Part shown: in pieces, positions 1 to 12,159 of the stretch
Position numbering within the stretch: the stretch's first letter is position 1
Layout of the letters: every line of letters begins with the position of its first letter
NCBI GenBank assembly: GCA_050084985.1
Contig: JBITNC010000001.1
Span: 49,538,001-49,602,000, forward strand
Source of the DNA: Nageia nagi
Taxonomy: Eukaryota > Pinophyta
Direction: 5' to 3'
DNA: 64,000 bases
Notes under the pieces: model-generated
What the model was told of the DNA's origin: nothing
Databases searched by the model: none
Seen by the model: the letters and a program-made list of their open reading frames with translations, nothing else
Translations under genes and position numbers: made by a program

Positions 1-7
1 CAATAAA

Positions 8-91
8 CAAGATAATTCATGCAATACTCAAGATAACCCATGCAACATTCAAGATAACCCATGCAATATTCAAGATAACCCATACAATATT
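8..91. repeat. 21-bp tandem repeat, four units
   Basis: Four head-to-tail 21-bp units (8-28, 29-49, 50-70, 71-91) share the core caagataacccatgcaatat, with one to three changes per unit. The array lies just upstream of the gag remnant of the Tat-like element, so it may belong to that element's leader or gag spacer. No function is visible. Confidence 0.85.
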
Positions 92-323
92 CATATTCAA
101 ACCAAACATTGATATTATCACTTTAATCCATTCAAGACATATAGTTAGGCCAAGCATATTTCATTAATTTATTGATTTAAAAACATAAAATCATTTTTAT
201 GTGTTAACAAAACCATAATCAAATATTTAAGTAATGTTTAGAAAAAGGTCTTATCAAATAGATACAAGGAAAGGAATATGAATCTAATGATGAAAAGCGT
301 ATTCGGTATAAGGATAATTAATT

Positions 324-1200
324 ATGCAAATATCATTAAATTAAAGGGCATAATAGAGTAGGTTGCTATGTTTTATGAAAGAAATTAAAATACTTATTGG
401 ATAGTGGTATAGTCTTATATGAAAATGATGTGCTTGAAGTCAAATCTCAAGACCTATGTTCCATCAACATGGTAAATATGAATTTTTATGATGATAATGG
501 TGAACCTATTGAGTTTGATGATAAATTTAGTGTGAAAGCAAAATCAAATGCAAGTTGAGATTTGAATCAAACATGTAATATAGCCATAATATCAAAGAAA
601 GGTATCCCTAACCTAATTTTTGTTACAAAAGAGGTACCTTTTAAATCTTCTATTAAGGAAAATAAGAAATAAAAATGCAAAAAAAAGTATTCTAGAAAAT
701 CTCAAAAATATAAATGGTAAAATCGATTTACTTGAGTTTTTTGAAATATATGAAGAATATAGAATTGTATTTTTTGAACTCCTTAGTGGTGATAATATTG
801 ATATTGATATTTCTACTAGTTCATTGGTAGGAATGACTAGTTGTTTTAAGAATGCTATACTATTTACTAAATATGGTATTCTTAGTGATGATATCATTGA
901 TAGATGCTTACCAATACATATATGCATAATTAAATTTGAATATTTGCTCCATAAACTTCCTCAAGAAGTTTGGTGATAAGTTGGTTCCTAAATTTATTAG
1001 AAATAAGTACAAGATCATATGTTATGATAGTGATAGCATATCATGTACCAGACATATCATGTTACCTATTTAGTTGGGACCAAAAAAAATGGAAGTTATG
1101 ACATATGTCATAGATAAGAAGCTTCCTTATGACATTCTCCTTGGGAGACTTTGGATACATTCGATGAGGTGAGTACCATCTACATTACATAGATTGATTA
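324..1200 (+). pseudogene. Gag C-terminus and protease of Tat-like element
   Basis: A zinc-knuckle-like motif reads CKYH, then GHNRVGC (324-365), and is followed by a LLDSG motif; this resembles the CxxxH/GHxxxxC knuckle of Tat gag proteins. An open stretch at 620-976 (KIDLLEFFEIYEEYR and LPIHICI) corresponds to the spacer leading into protease. The protease end is recognised near 1,096-1,165 by YDILLGRLWIH, equivalent to the YNxLLGRPWxH motif. The catalytic DTG/DNGS triplet is not clear. Several stops and at least one frameshift interrupt it. The remaining stretch to about 2,500 is a low-complexity linker with repeated His/Ala-rich phrases. Confidence 0.7.
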
Positions 1201-2544
1201 AATTTAACCATGATCGATAAGAATATGTAATTGAAGTAGTAGAAGAAAATCCAAATATGATTACATAAGTTGGGAACACCATATTTCCATACAAAAATAT
1301 TGAAATCCATGAGAATAATGATGAAGATAGTGAGGAAGATGAAGAAGATAATGAGATTATGTAGTTGTACAAAGAAACAAGTATTGGAACATATATCATT
1401 AGTCAAAGGTTCATTGAAGAGGATATTAGACATTTAAGAAGTAGATAAAAAGCAAAGGATGACCAACATTTGTGCTAGCATTAGCTCCCATGCTCATCTT
1501 AATGCCCACACTAACCTAATTACTACAAATGCAATCAAGGTCAGTCTGAGTTAGAAGAATATGATACCAAGATGATATTGTATTGATACCTCAAAGTCAA
1601 ATTTAGAATTAGATACAAATAACAACAAGGTAGTAGTCTATGTTAAAGTCAACAAGAAGATAAGACAAATGAACATTGAATTGAAGAGTTACCTATAAAA
1701 ATATTTGAGATAAATGAAGGAAAGAATGGCCTAGGATCAAAGAAGGTAAATAAAAAAATTTTGGTCTCATACAATAATGACTAAGTATCAAAAGTATAAT
1801 CAAAAGCACAATCAATCAATATGATCAAGCTAGCATTAGAAAATAGGAAAAAATCACCTAATAAGGCCCATGCCCATGGTAGTCTGAGCGCTCATGCTTG
1901 TAATAGTACCCTTGCTAACCTTAGCACCCTTGCTATAAAAATAGACAAAAATTCCTCTTACCCTATGCTTGAAAAGGCAATTTCTAGGTCTACTGATGTG
2001 TTCAAAATGAATGATATGCTTCTGCACTCACTAGGGAAGATGAAAGTTCAAACCATTCCATCCCAATAGGAAAGGCAAGTTTGCTTATCCTATTGATGTT
2101 TAATTTGATGAGAAGATGGAGGATATAGCAGGTTCTTACCTGATACACTAGCCTACTTCTTCTTTCATTTAGGCTAGGTAGTCAGGGATATGTGTTTGTG
2201 TGTGTAACATTATTTCTCTTATGACATAATAGGATTGGGCACATTTCGTAACCTTTCTTATCCTAGTGATGAGATACCATGGTTGAATTATCCTCCTATT
2301 GAGATAAATATTCGTACATAAGAGGTATCACAAATTGTTCATATTGGAACATAAATCATTAGGGAAGAAAATAAAATATATCAACAATTCTTAACAAAAA
2401 TCAAGGATAATAATATTATATGTTTATATCCATCCTTTGTGAATCATAATTTGGTGGTACATGAAGATGATAAATCTTTATAGTAGAAAATAAGACCAAT
2501 GCATCAAAGCATTCTTTGCTAGTTAAGAAGGATATTAGCAAGTA

Positions 2545-3690
2545 GCTCAAGGTAGAATTCATTGACCCTATTGATTGCTCACCTTGGCTAGCCAACATTG
2601 TTCCAAATTTGAAACCAAATAGAGAAATCAGATGTTGCACATATTTCAAATATTTAAAAAAGACTTTTCCAAAGGAAAATTTTCCTTTTCCACACATTGA
2701 CACAATTGTGGATTCCATAATAGGACATAAGTTGTTATCTTTCACATGGATGGTTTCTCATGATACAATCACATCAAAATTAACAAAGAGGATCAACATA
2801 AGATAACATTCACCATACCTTGGGGAACATTTTTTTGGCTAGTCATGTCCTTTTGCCTCAAAAATGTAGGGTCAACATACCAAAGAGATACGGTAACTAT
2901 GTTTCATGATCTTATCCATAAATCAGTTCAAGTATATGTTGATGATATTCTTTCTAAATCAACTAAGAAGGAAAATCATTTATAGGATTTAAGAGTCATT
3001 TTCGAAAGGATGAGACAACTTAACTGGAAACTAAATCCTAAGAAATGTATTTTTGGGGAATCTATGGTAATTTGCTTGGTTATATTGTATCTAGAAGAGA
3101 CATAGAAATAGACCCTAAAAATATTAAAGCTATAATGGATATGCATCCACTAAGGAACATTAGACAACTAAGAGGTATTCAAGGAAAGTTACAAGTAGTT
3201 TAAATATTCATGGCTTAGTTAACCTATAGAACAAATCCATTCTCTTACTTGATCAAGAAGGGAAATCAATTTATATAGACCAAAGAGTATCAAAAAGCAT
3301 TTGAAGATATTAAAAGTTACTTGCTTAATCCTCTTGTTTTGCAACCAATTGATCATACCAAACCTTTATATTTGTATATCTTAGCTACAACCATTGCTAT
3401 CAGAAAAATTCTTATGCTACTTGACAAAGAACATAAGGAGAGGGATATCTACTATTTATCTAAGATACTACAAAATACAAAAATTAATTACACACTAATT
3501 GAGAAGCTATGCTATGAAATAGTCTACCTAACGTAAAAACTAAGGCACTACATGATCACCAATACTACCTTCATTATGGATCAAGTTGATCCATTGAGGT
3601 ACTTGTTATCAAATCCATAATTCCAAGGAAGGTGGAAAAAATGGATAATGGAACTATAAGAGTTTGATCTTTTATATATACACTAAAAAA
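2545..3690 (+). pseudogene. Reverse transcriptase and first RNase H (Tat-like)
   Basis: The reverse transcriptase would copy element RNA into DNA in virus-like particles. Visible motifs in order are FIDPIDCSPWLANIVP (from 2,550), PKENFPFPHIDTIVD (2,660-2,705), the active site YVDD at 2,935-2,946, and LNPKKCIFGE near 3,030-3,060. The first RNase H follows (3,290-3,690), with DIYYLSKILQNTKINYTLIEKL and a terminal EFDLLYIH-like end. The catalytic YVDD is intact, but frameshifts and stops (for example around 3,060-3,250) break the frame. Domain order and spacing match plant Ty3/gypsy pol. Confidence 0.85.
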
Positions 3691-3789
3691 TATTCAAGGG
3701 ACATGTTATAGATGATATGCTTGTAGCAACACCATGTGATGAAAATAGTAACAAGAATGAGCTTGTAGTACTAGTTGAGTAATGCAAAG

Positions 3790-4230
3790 ACAAAGCATGG
3801 ACACTATTATTTGATGGATCCAAGTGTTTGCAAGGGACTAGGGTAGGAATTGTGCTAGTATCTCTTGAAGGTGGTATGATTCCTATGGCTTACAAGTTAA
3901 ATTTTGAGTGCACTAACAATATGGCTAAGTATAAAGCTTTGGTATTGGGATTAAAGGTAGCAAGCAATCAGTTGAAATTTTATGGTGATTCATAGCTTAT
4001 CATCAATCAAATCAATGATTTTATAATATGAAGGATGAGAAATTGGAGCCATATAAGGACTTAGTTTCTTTGATGGTTCAAAGATGCTTCACATAGATTC
4101 AGTTTGAAAATATTTTAAGGAATAATAACAAATTTGGAGCTGCTAAGGCTAATGTTGCTTCATTTATACTTATCTCAGTTGAAGATGAGGAAACCATTAT
4201 CAAAATAAATAGCCTTAGATAATGTTTTTT
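3790..4230 (+). pseudogene. Second (archaeal-type) RNase H of Tat-like element
   Basis: A second RNase H starts at WTLLFDGSK (3,798 onward) and continues with a GIVLVSLEGG-like strand, then FECTNNMAKYKALVLGL and a FYGDSQLI-like segment with the Q codon changed to a stop. These are the FDGS, TNNxAEYEA and GDSxL motifs of the additional RNase H carried only by the Tat branch. The A-E-Y-E position reads AKYKA, so a catalytic glutamate has been replaced. It lies directly between the first RNase H and the integrase, as the lineage predicts. Broken by stops. Confidence 0.8.
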
Positions 4231-4394
4231 TATGAATTATGATCATTACCAAGGGTTCTATAGGAAAGAGCCACTCATATGTGTTATTCTTCCATTACAT
4301 GAATGCTATGATCACATCTACAACTACCTACGGTAAGGAAAGATCCTAGATTCATGTCTATTCAAGATTCTCAAATAATGATTGAAATGCATGG

Positions 4395-5561
4395 CTATAA
4401 GGTAAGTCATTATTGGTGATATTCTTTATAAAATATCATTTGATGGTACTTTGCTTAGATGTCTAAATGAAACTAAAGCAAATAAAGCTATGGAACAAGT
4501 ACATGATAACATAAATGGAGATAATTTCAATGGTAAATCCATATTTCATAAGCCTTTAAGATTAAGATATTATTGGCCATCTATGGAAAAGGATTGCATT
4601 TTACATGTTCAAAAATGTGAAAAATGTCAAAAGCATGCTAACTTGAAATAGGCTCCCTCAAGTTCTTTAGCTACAATGATATCTCCTTGGCCTTTTGCTA
4701 TTTGGGCTTTGGACTTAATTGGAGTTATCAATCCTAAATATAGTGAGGGATTCAAATTCATCTTAGTTTATACAAAATACTTCATAAAATAGGAAAAATT
4801 TGTACCATTAAGATCATCAAAAGGTCCCCACATTGTGAAATTCATGACTAAAAACATCATAGCAAGATTTGGTGTTCCAAGTCATGTAATCATGGATAAT
4901 GGAAAGAATTTTCGAAGCAAATAAGTAAGGGAATTTTGTAAGAGCTTAAAAATTAGAAAAAGGTTCTCATCAACATATTATCCACAAGATAATGGACAAG
5001 TAGAAGCAACCAACAACCATTATCAATATTTTATGCAAAATAGTCAAGAAAAATCATAGAGATTGGAATTCATAGCTTATATATGCATTTTGGATATATA
5101 TAAAAACAATAATATTAGCTACAAGTTGTATTCCATTTTCATTATTCTATGGAGATTAGATAGTATTACCATTGGACGTAGAAATACCATCATTAAGGGT
5201 GTCTTTAGAAGGCATCATTGATGTGAAGAGAAGCAAAAAATATGATTAAGGCAATAAGAAGCATTATATGAAAAGCAAATCCATGCCTTAGAATATCTTA
5301 AATACTATAAAGGAGGAGCCAAGAAAGCATATGGAAAAAATATTGTACCAAGAGAGTTCTAAGTGGGTGACCTAGTACTCAAGGAGAATCATCATAAATC
5401 ACACACTGAAAAATAATACAAAGGTAAATTTGAAAAAATTGGATAGGTCCTTGTGTCATCAAAATTAAATACTAAATAATGCATACATATTAGTAACAAT
5501 TTATGGCAAAGAGGATAAATTTCCAACTAATGCAAAGCACCTCAAGCCCTTTTATGCATAA
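4395..5561 (+). pseudogene. Integrase of Tat-like element
   Basis: The HHCC zinc-binding region ends with LRYYWPSMEKD and CEKCQKH (4,555-4,640). The catalytic core follows: an aspartate in WALDLIG (about 4,705-4,720), an aspartate in VIMDNGKNF (about 4,890-4,915) and a glutamate in GQVEATN (about 4,994-5,014), so the D-D-E set survives. The C-terminal part reads through IPSLRV-like and GK.....IGPCVIK-like remnants to NAKHLKPFYA and a TAA stop at 5,559-5,561. Stops and frameshifts interrupt the middle. The integrase would have joined element DNA to the host chromosome. Confidence 0.85.
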
Positions 5562-6230
5562 GAGAAGTTTGTCACACATGTTATAATGATTATCCTTTAG
5601 TTAGTTGTTAGTACAAGTGTCATGCATTAGGATCTTAGCTCCATTATCATTATATTAAGCTAGCATACATGCTAACTTTCTACATAAAATTTTCTCATTT
5701 AACCCAGTGCCCATGCTAGCATATTTTAGAAAAAAATAAAAATCACAAGAATCAAGGGTCACATTCAGATTATATAGGATATGTGGTAGAATCAAATCAA
5801 GTTCAATCAAATACAAATCAATGATATAAGTCCACTTAGTTGTAAAAGTGATGCCTTGCGTAATTTTGATTTATTATAAGACATCACACATAAATCAAAC
5901 CTCTCAAAATAGTTACATCTCAATCCCAAAATAATTGCAAGTCCAGAATCACATTGAGGCTCAATGCCCATGCTACCTTCTACACCCATGCTAGCATTCT
6001 TGTATCAAATCACATAGATCATTAAAGTTAAGTGCAAGTATCATTTTCTACTATCGTACCTTCATGTACATGATCGTAATTCAATCATATCATTTTTAGT
6101 CATTTACTTCATGTATCATGTCCTTGTTGGGTGGACATTAAATAACCATTACTATTTTATGATCATTTGGTTGGGACTAAAATAATCATCAGTCTAATGG
6201 ACACATTATTACTGGTAATATAATCATGTA

Positions 6231-6434
6231 TGGTTGGGAAATATTCAAGCCAATTATATTTGAGTCACCTTTGTTGGTTGGATCTCAACTAACCATCACC
6301 TTTAAATAATATCTAAGATGGGGCATGTATCTCATGATGATGAATGGTATATCACATACATGGTTGGGAAATATTCAAACCAGCCATATATCTAAGTTAT
6401 CTTTGTTGGTTGGGTCTCACCTAACCATCACTAT
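6231..6434. repeat. 130-bp direct repeats in element 3' UTR
   Basis: Two diverged units begin with tggttgggaaatattcaa at 6,231 and 6,361, a spacing of 130 bp, and both run into gttggttggrtctca and actaaccatca. A partial third relative appears near 6,126-6,180, and a companion phrase around 'gggcatgtaycycatgat' recurs near 6,320, 6,472 and 6,537. Tandem repeats in the 3' untranslated region are known in Tat/Ogre elements. Between 5,562 and 6,990 I see no gene. Confidence 0.7.
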
Positions 6435-6988
6435 GTGCTTCCTCATGATTCATATGTTGCATCTAGGAATAGGGCATGTACCTCATGATAATGTTAATAT
6501 ATATGGTTCTGATTATATGTGTTTCATATAGTCATGGGGCATGTTCCCCATGACTATGTGGACACATATTTATTATGATTATGTGTGTATATTGAGTATT
6601 TATGTATTTAGTGTTCTCAAGATGATGTATGCATATTATATTAATTTCATCCTTGCTCCATTATTGCTACATCATTTGCGATGAAATATTATAATGTTTA
6701 CTCTTACTATTACTTCTATATTTTTTATGAGTTATCAATCACATATGTGCTTGGAAGTGTGTGTGTGCCTTTAATTTTTAGGTTTCATTCTTTGATCTTG
6801 GTTGATTCTACTACATGCAAATCATTACATCTTACAATCAAGGAAAAGAGAGGGAAATATACATCATTAATACTTGATGATTTAGATAGTTCTACAACTA
6901 AACCAAGGAAGTATCAATATTTTTTTATCTTTACCTTTACTTCATTTTCAACCATAATGTCATTTCAAAATTCAATTTCATTATACTT

Positions 6989-7000
6989 ACAAAGGGGGGC
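6989..7000 (+). promoter_or_regulatory. Candidate polypurine tract
   Basis: The run acaaaggggggc fits a plus-strand priming site located after the 3' UTR of the Tat-like element. The next bases do not start with TG, and no second LTR copy is in the window, so the LTR border is not confirmed. Confidence 0.5.
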
Positions 7001-10000
7001 ATCTATTTACATATAAAAGTGGGCCCCTTAATACGGTCCCACTTAGGTGCAACTTTACATACATGTTTAATCATATTTCAATCATATTTTACCTTATTAT
7101 CATATATTTCTTAAGTTGTGTTCTAATTTTTTATGTTAGGTACAATGGTACGAATTCAACCTATATTCAAGGGGTCAAATGGTGATATCACATTTGATAT
7201 AAATGTAAGTATCTCTAACTTGGGGAAAGCATGCCAAGATTATATATCAATATTTGATACCCTACTCTTGGGTATTTCTAAACACTGCCTATTGAGATTG
7301 AAATCTTGTTACCACTCGAGCGAATATCTATCATCCATCTTCGTGATCATATATTAGGTTCAATTTTTTATCATATCTATTGTCATTGATCCTTGTTGGC
7401 AAACTTAATTCTATTAGAATGCTAGCACTTGTGGTGATATGCATTCTTGAGTTGAGTTCTTTGAACCTAGCACCCATGCTGTGAGTCTTTCTATAGTTGG
7501 TTGTGGGGTTTGCACAACAAGGTCACCTCTTTTTGATAAGTTCATTATGCATATCTTTGACTATGAAACAAGTATTTATCCTACAATTGATTCCTTTCTC
7601 TTTAGTGCATGCATTCATCTTGACATCAATGTAATTTATAATTCTGTTACTGCACTATTATACTGCTATTTTCCATTATTCATGTATGTTTATTTGAGTT
7701 AACTAGCTTAGATAATTACATACTTAAATGTTTATGTGTACTTATTTCATTTGGGATAAAAACCCTAGGTGTACCAAAATACATATCAACAACTATCATA
7801 TCTATAGAACATTTCATAAAGTGAGTTAAAGAAATCCCACTTATTTCAACCAAGTAAAATGATATTTTTTTACTTTATTATGACTCATATTATCATATTA
7901 TTAAGATTACTTTGAATTTTTGTATCAAATAATAAGAAATTTTTTAAGAATAAATACATTAAGAAATTCTATGAAAAAATGTCATAGTTAATAGAAAAAT
8001 TTAATACCATACTAGCCATAAGAAAATGGAAAAGGAAAGGTTAAAAATATTAAATTGATTAATATTATATTAAAGTTTGTCATTGAGTAAGAAAAATAAT
8101 ATAGTTAGTTATATATAATATTATGTACTTACACAACAATAGTTAGGATTTCAATGGGGATAATACTATATACATTGGTATATGGTGAGGGAAAAGTGAT
8201 GCCTTTAGAAATTTACTCATTTATTAATGATTTTCTTAAGAGAGATAAAAAAAGGCTATACTACAACAATTGAAAAAGCTTAGTGATAAATAAATTAATA
8301 CCATCAAACATTTAAGAATTTATCATAAGAGATTACAAAGGTATTACATCAAGAAATATTCAAAAGAAAAAATTCTAGATTGGATATATGGCCCTTATTG
8401 AAAATTAGAAGAAACCCAATATACATAGGGTTGTAAGGTAAATTATCTTAGCCCTTATGCAACTGTATAAGAATTTAATCAAAAGGCATATAGATTAACA
8501 ACCCTAAAAGGTAAATTCCTCTTTATTCCAATCAATGTTATTTGACATAAAAGGTATTACACTTAAATTTTATATTTTTTGCATTATCATTTCTCTTGTC
8601 ATTTAATAATTGACCTTTAAATTATATGTTTTTGTTTTTTGGATTTTTCACACAAAATCTAACAAAATTTATAATCATGATAGTATTTTAAAAGATATTA
8701 TTGCACTAACAATTATATTTATCATAATATCATTTTATCAATATTATAATACTTTAAATAATGTGAAAGGATTTACAAGCCTAAAAATTATAGACAAGTT
8801 TTCACTTTTATCATCTAAAATGACCTTCAAGTATAACCTTAAACTCATATTGGATATTACTATAATAGCTTTCATACTACATATAATATTTTCAACTAAG
8901 TTTTCACATTCTATCTAAATATTTAGTCACTTGATCATCATCAAATCACACTCTTATTTAAATTTACTATATTTAAGCCTTAAAGCTTAGGGTAAGTTTA
9001 TACTAATACTGTTAGGATCTATTATTTTTCTATAAAATTTAGGCAATTTTATTCTTACTAGTCATAAGAAAATTCTAATAAAAATAACAAAGTAGTCTCA
9101 CAAAATATAGAATGCAATATGTGATATCCAATTCACCCAGTGTAAGCTACACACATAGAGAATATTTCAGTCCTTTATTGAGGTCATCATATCCTACATC
9201 AGTCTCTCCATTTAATCTTCTTTCTTATAAATTCTATAATGAATTATACATCCATTTATAAATTCATTACATACTAATTTTCCTACTCCTTATTGGAGTG
9301 CTTTTACAGTGAAGGGTTTTGCAACTTATAGAAACATCTAGTTATACATGAAAAATAACATTTACTAAAAATAAATCCACTACTCCACCATGCAATACCA
9401 CCATTGGACCATGCAATAGTATGCAAATCAGGCTCCATTATTAACCAATACCATCTTAAAGCATCTTTTAGATGCTTTTATAATACTCATTTGCATATTT
9501 CAATAGTTTTTCTAACTATGTTTTGTAATCTTTCTAAATGAAGATCTATTTTATTTTCTTACTTCCTTGAAATATAAACAAGTTATTTACTTTGATGATG
9601 TTCATATTTCAAAAGGGATAAAATTAGATAGTTAAATATTACTTTCTAAATATTAACTTATCTAATGTACTCTTTTATCATTTCAATATAATTTAACTAT
9701 TTTTTTTAAATAATTTTATCTAGTTATTTTAATTAATAGGATAACTCTCTTTAAAGGAAAACCCATATTTTATATTTCTTTAATACAATGTAAAAATATA
9801 AAAAAGAATACCATAAATACATGCATATGATAAGAAAAAAAAATATGATGGAGAAATAATTAAGAGCGAGCATATGATTGAATAGTCCTTATTCCCCATT
9901 TTTGTTATCTTATCACTCTTATTAATATTGTAAGCATTAGTAACGTATACCTTTGATTCCCCTTGAATGATTGATGAACTTAATTATTATTCAATTTTCT

Positions 10001-11329
10001 TATCTTAAGTCATAGAGGTTGTGACTCTTGCTATAATATTATATTAAATTAACATTACATTCTTAGAAAAAATTGTAGAATTTTTAGAGTTGACATAATT
10101 ATTACAAAGTAATATCTAGAATACCAAAACTTGTTACTTTTTTATAATCATAAATATATTTTTTATAAATGCTATTATATTTAATATGACAGTACCATCT
10201 TAAAATTATCTTCATCCCATCATAAATAGATAAGATTTTATTTATATATATTCCATTTTAAAATTTTCTATATGTAATTTTAATTTTAGTTATTTATACA
10301 AAGAACTCAATTTCGACTATTTATTGAGGAAAACCTATAAAACAATCTTCCAAATTTGTGATCTATCTTCATATTTTTCATTTATGTTGTAAGAAATTGG
10401 TTATATAATCTAAATAAAAAATTATTTGGGGAATGAAACATGAAAGCTAAAATTAAGTCAAGTAAATAGTATCAAACAAATGCAATTTCTCATTCTTGAC
10501 CTTTTATTTACATGAGTTCATTTCACATATATTAAAGTACTATTTACCTTTAATTTATTATGTTATTTTTATATTATTTTGTGTTAACTAGCTAGGTTTT
10601 ATGGCTTAGTCAAATTTTGACTCAATAAAGAATATGAAAATTTGAGTAAGCCATAAAAATAATATAATTAACAAAATATATTATCTCAATGTCAATAAAA
10701 TGATATCTAATGAAATAACAATAATATACATAAAGTAAATGGATCAATATATGTTATTCACTTATTAGTTAATGTACCTTAAATCATGATGTTTTAAAAA
10801 AATTGTTATTATGATTTATGAAATGCTTTAACAATTTTTTGAAATAAGTGTTTAACCTTTGTAAATATGGATCTTGAATTAGTTAAATTCATAAATTTTT
10901 ACCTTTTATAATCAATAAAATGATTATTGAACCTTCAAAATCCTAAAATTTTAAGCTTAAACTTCTTATGTGCATGAATTATAGGAATAACGAAGGAATT
11001 ATGAAGTTAAACAAATATGGATAGGGATTTTTGAGCATGCAAATTGTAGATTACAATATAACAAAGTTATAACCAAGATGAAATACAATCAAATGATGTT
11101 CACAATGTGTTGAATAAAGCATGATGTAGACTAAAACATAAGCCTCCTTACGAATGGGTTAACATTATTATTAGGGATCAAGTAGAGATCGAGAAAGACA
11201 TAAAACTTAATCTTGAGACCATGATAGTTGATAATGAGGTACATATAATTATCTTAAAAGATATTATGGATATTAAAACATATCAACAAAAGAATACTTT
11301 GAGGTTTGTTTGATTTAGACCAATTCTAG
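7001..11329. other. AT-rich intergenic DNA without recognisable genes
   Basis: The first few hundred bases may include the 3' LTR of the Tat-like element (a TATAAAAG lies at 7,012-7,019). The rest is AT-rich with scattered short open frames (for example 8,610-8,918, rich in I, F and K) that show no family motifs and look like chance. A 22-bp hairpin at 10,597-10,658 is listed separately. A perfect 9-bp stem with a 3-base loop (aaagcatct/agatgcttt) lies at 9,458-9,478. Confidence 0.6.
10569..10680. repeat. Inverted repeat, MITE-like hairpin
   Basis: The 22-bp arms 10,597-10,618 and 10,637-10,658 (ttttatggcttagtcaaatt and its complement) pair with one mismatch around an 18-base loop. Weaker pairing continues outward (ttattttgtgttaac against gttaattaacaaaat-like sequence) to about 10,569 and 10,680. 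This could be a short foldback element. No target duplication was identified. Confidence 0.55.
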
Positions 11330-12150
11330 ACATACTTCAGATAGGGATGATTGAAAATTGAAAAATAAAGGAGCAAGTGGATCTAGTGGCTCTACCAAGA
11401 GAATTCCTTCTCTTTAATTTCAAGTACAAAGAAGACATGACAAAGGTAGTTGAACTAGGGTCATGGTTCATTAGTACAAAAGGTTTAGTTCTCAAGCAGT
11501 GGCATAAGGGATTTCAACTAGAGATTGAAAATACTAATTTGATCCCAACTTGGGTTAGCCTTACAAATATACCAATAGAGTTTTGGAATGCAAGTATCAT
11601 TTTAAGAATTGCAAATGGAATTGGCTCATTAGTCTCAATAGAGAAGGCAACTAGAAACGAAGTAAAATGATTGATGCTCTCTTCTATGTAAACATCGACA
11701 TAACCATTTAGAATTGAGAAATATAATTTTCATTAATGAAGAGGATGGAAGTATTTGGAAAAAAGAAATAATATATGAAAACCTCCCTATTCACTGTAAT
11801 ATGGGAGACAATTTGAATATTATGCTAGGGACTCCCATAAAGAAAGAAAGAAATTAAAAATGATGATAAGGCATGGAGGCCAGTATAAAGACATAATAAT
11901 AAGAGACCTAATCAATTTCAAGCACAAAAAAATTCATGGGAATAAACTCAAACTATAAAAGGGAAATAATTTGAAAGTAGAAACCCTTTTAATACACTAA
12001 ATATCTTCAAAGGAAAAGACATGGAATAAGCACAACTCAACAATAGTACATATGTAGTAGAAAAGGACCCAAATAACCATGAATTGATAGAAATAGAAAT
12101 AGATGAAAGCTTAAGAGAAATGATTTCTAAAAGAAAGAGGTAGAAGAATG
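11330..12150 (+). pseudogene. LINE-type ORF1 fragment (DUF4283 domain)
   Basis: The open stretch 11,377-11,670 reads DLVALPREFLLFNFKYKED, then GSWFISTKGLVLKQWHKGF, then PTWVSLTNIPIEFWN and RIANGIGSLVSIEKAT. This is the DUF4283 pattern found in ORF1/gag-like proteins of plant L1-type LINEs and related retrosequences. Reading continues in broken frames through YENLPIHC near 11,780 and DKAWRPV near 11,863, where a zinc knuckle region would follow. No reverse transcriptase is found nearby, so it is a truncated, decayed fragment. A second fragment of the same family lies at 15,239. Confidence 0.75.
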
Positions 12151-12159
12151 AAGCAGGTC

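Larger units (their letters stand above)
1..7000 (+). mobile_element. Ty3/gypsy retrotransposon, Tat-like lineage, degraded
   Basis: The order of domains is gag zinc knuckle, protease, reverse transcriptase, RNase H, a second RNase H and integrase, followed by a long noncoding 3' region and a polypurine tract near 6,991. A second RNase H between the first one and integrase is known for the Tat/Ogre branch of plant Ty3/gypsy elements. The 5' LTR and most of gag lie left of the window or are lost. A 3' LTR could begin just after 7,000, but no partner copy is present to prove it. The coding region has many stops and frameshifts, so the element is dead. Confidence 0.85.

Noticed and set aside
6681-7016. 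111-residue open frame near the candidate polypurine tract
   Set aside because: Lies in the element 3' UTR, runs into the purine tract and has no recognisable domain.
8610-8918. 102-residue open frame, hydrophobic, plus strand
   Set aside because: Composition (I, F, K, N) follows the local AT bias; no motif, no context and no conserved start context.
9458-9478. 9-bp stem-loop as a terminator
   Set aside because: No gene upstream, and factor-independent terminators are not expected in plant nuclear DNA; chance palindromes are common in AT-rich sequence.
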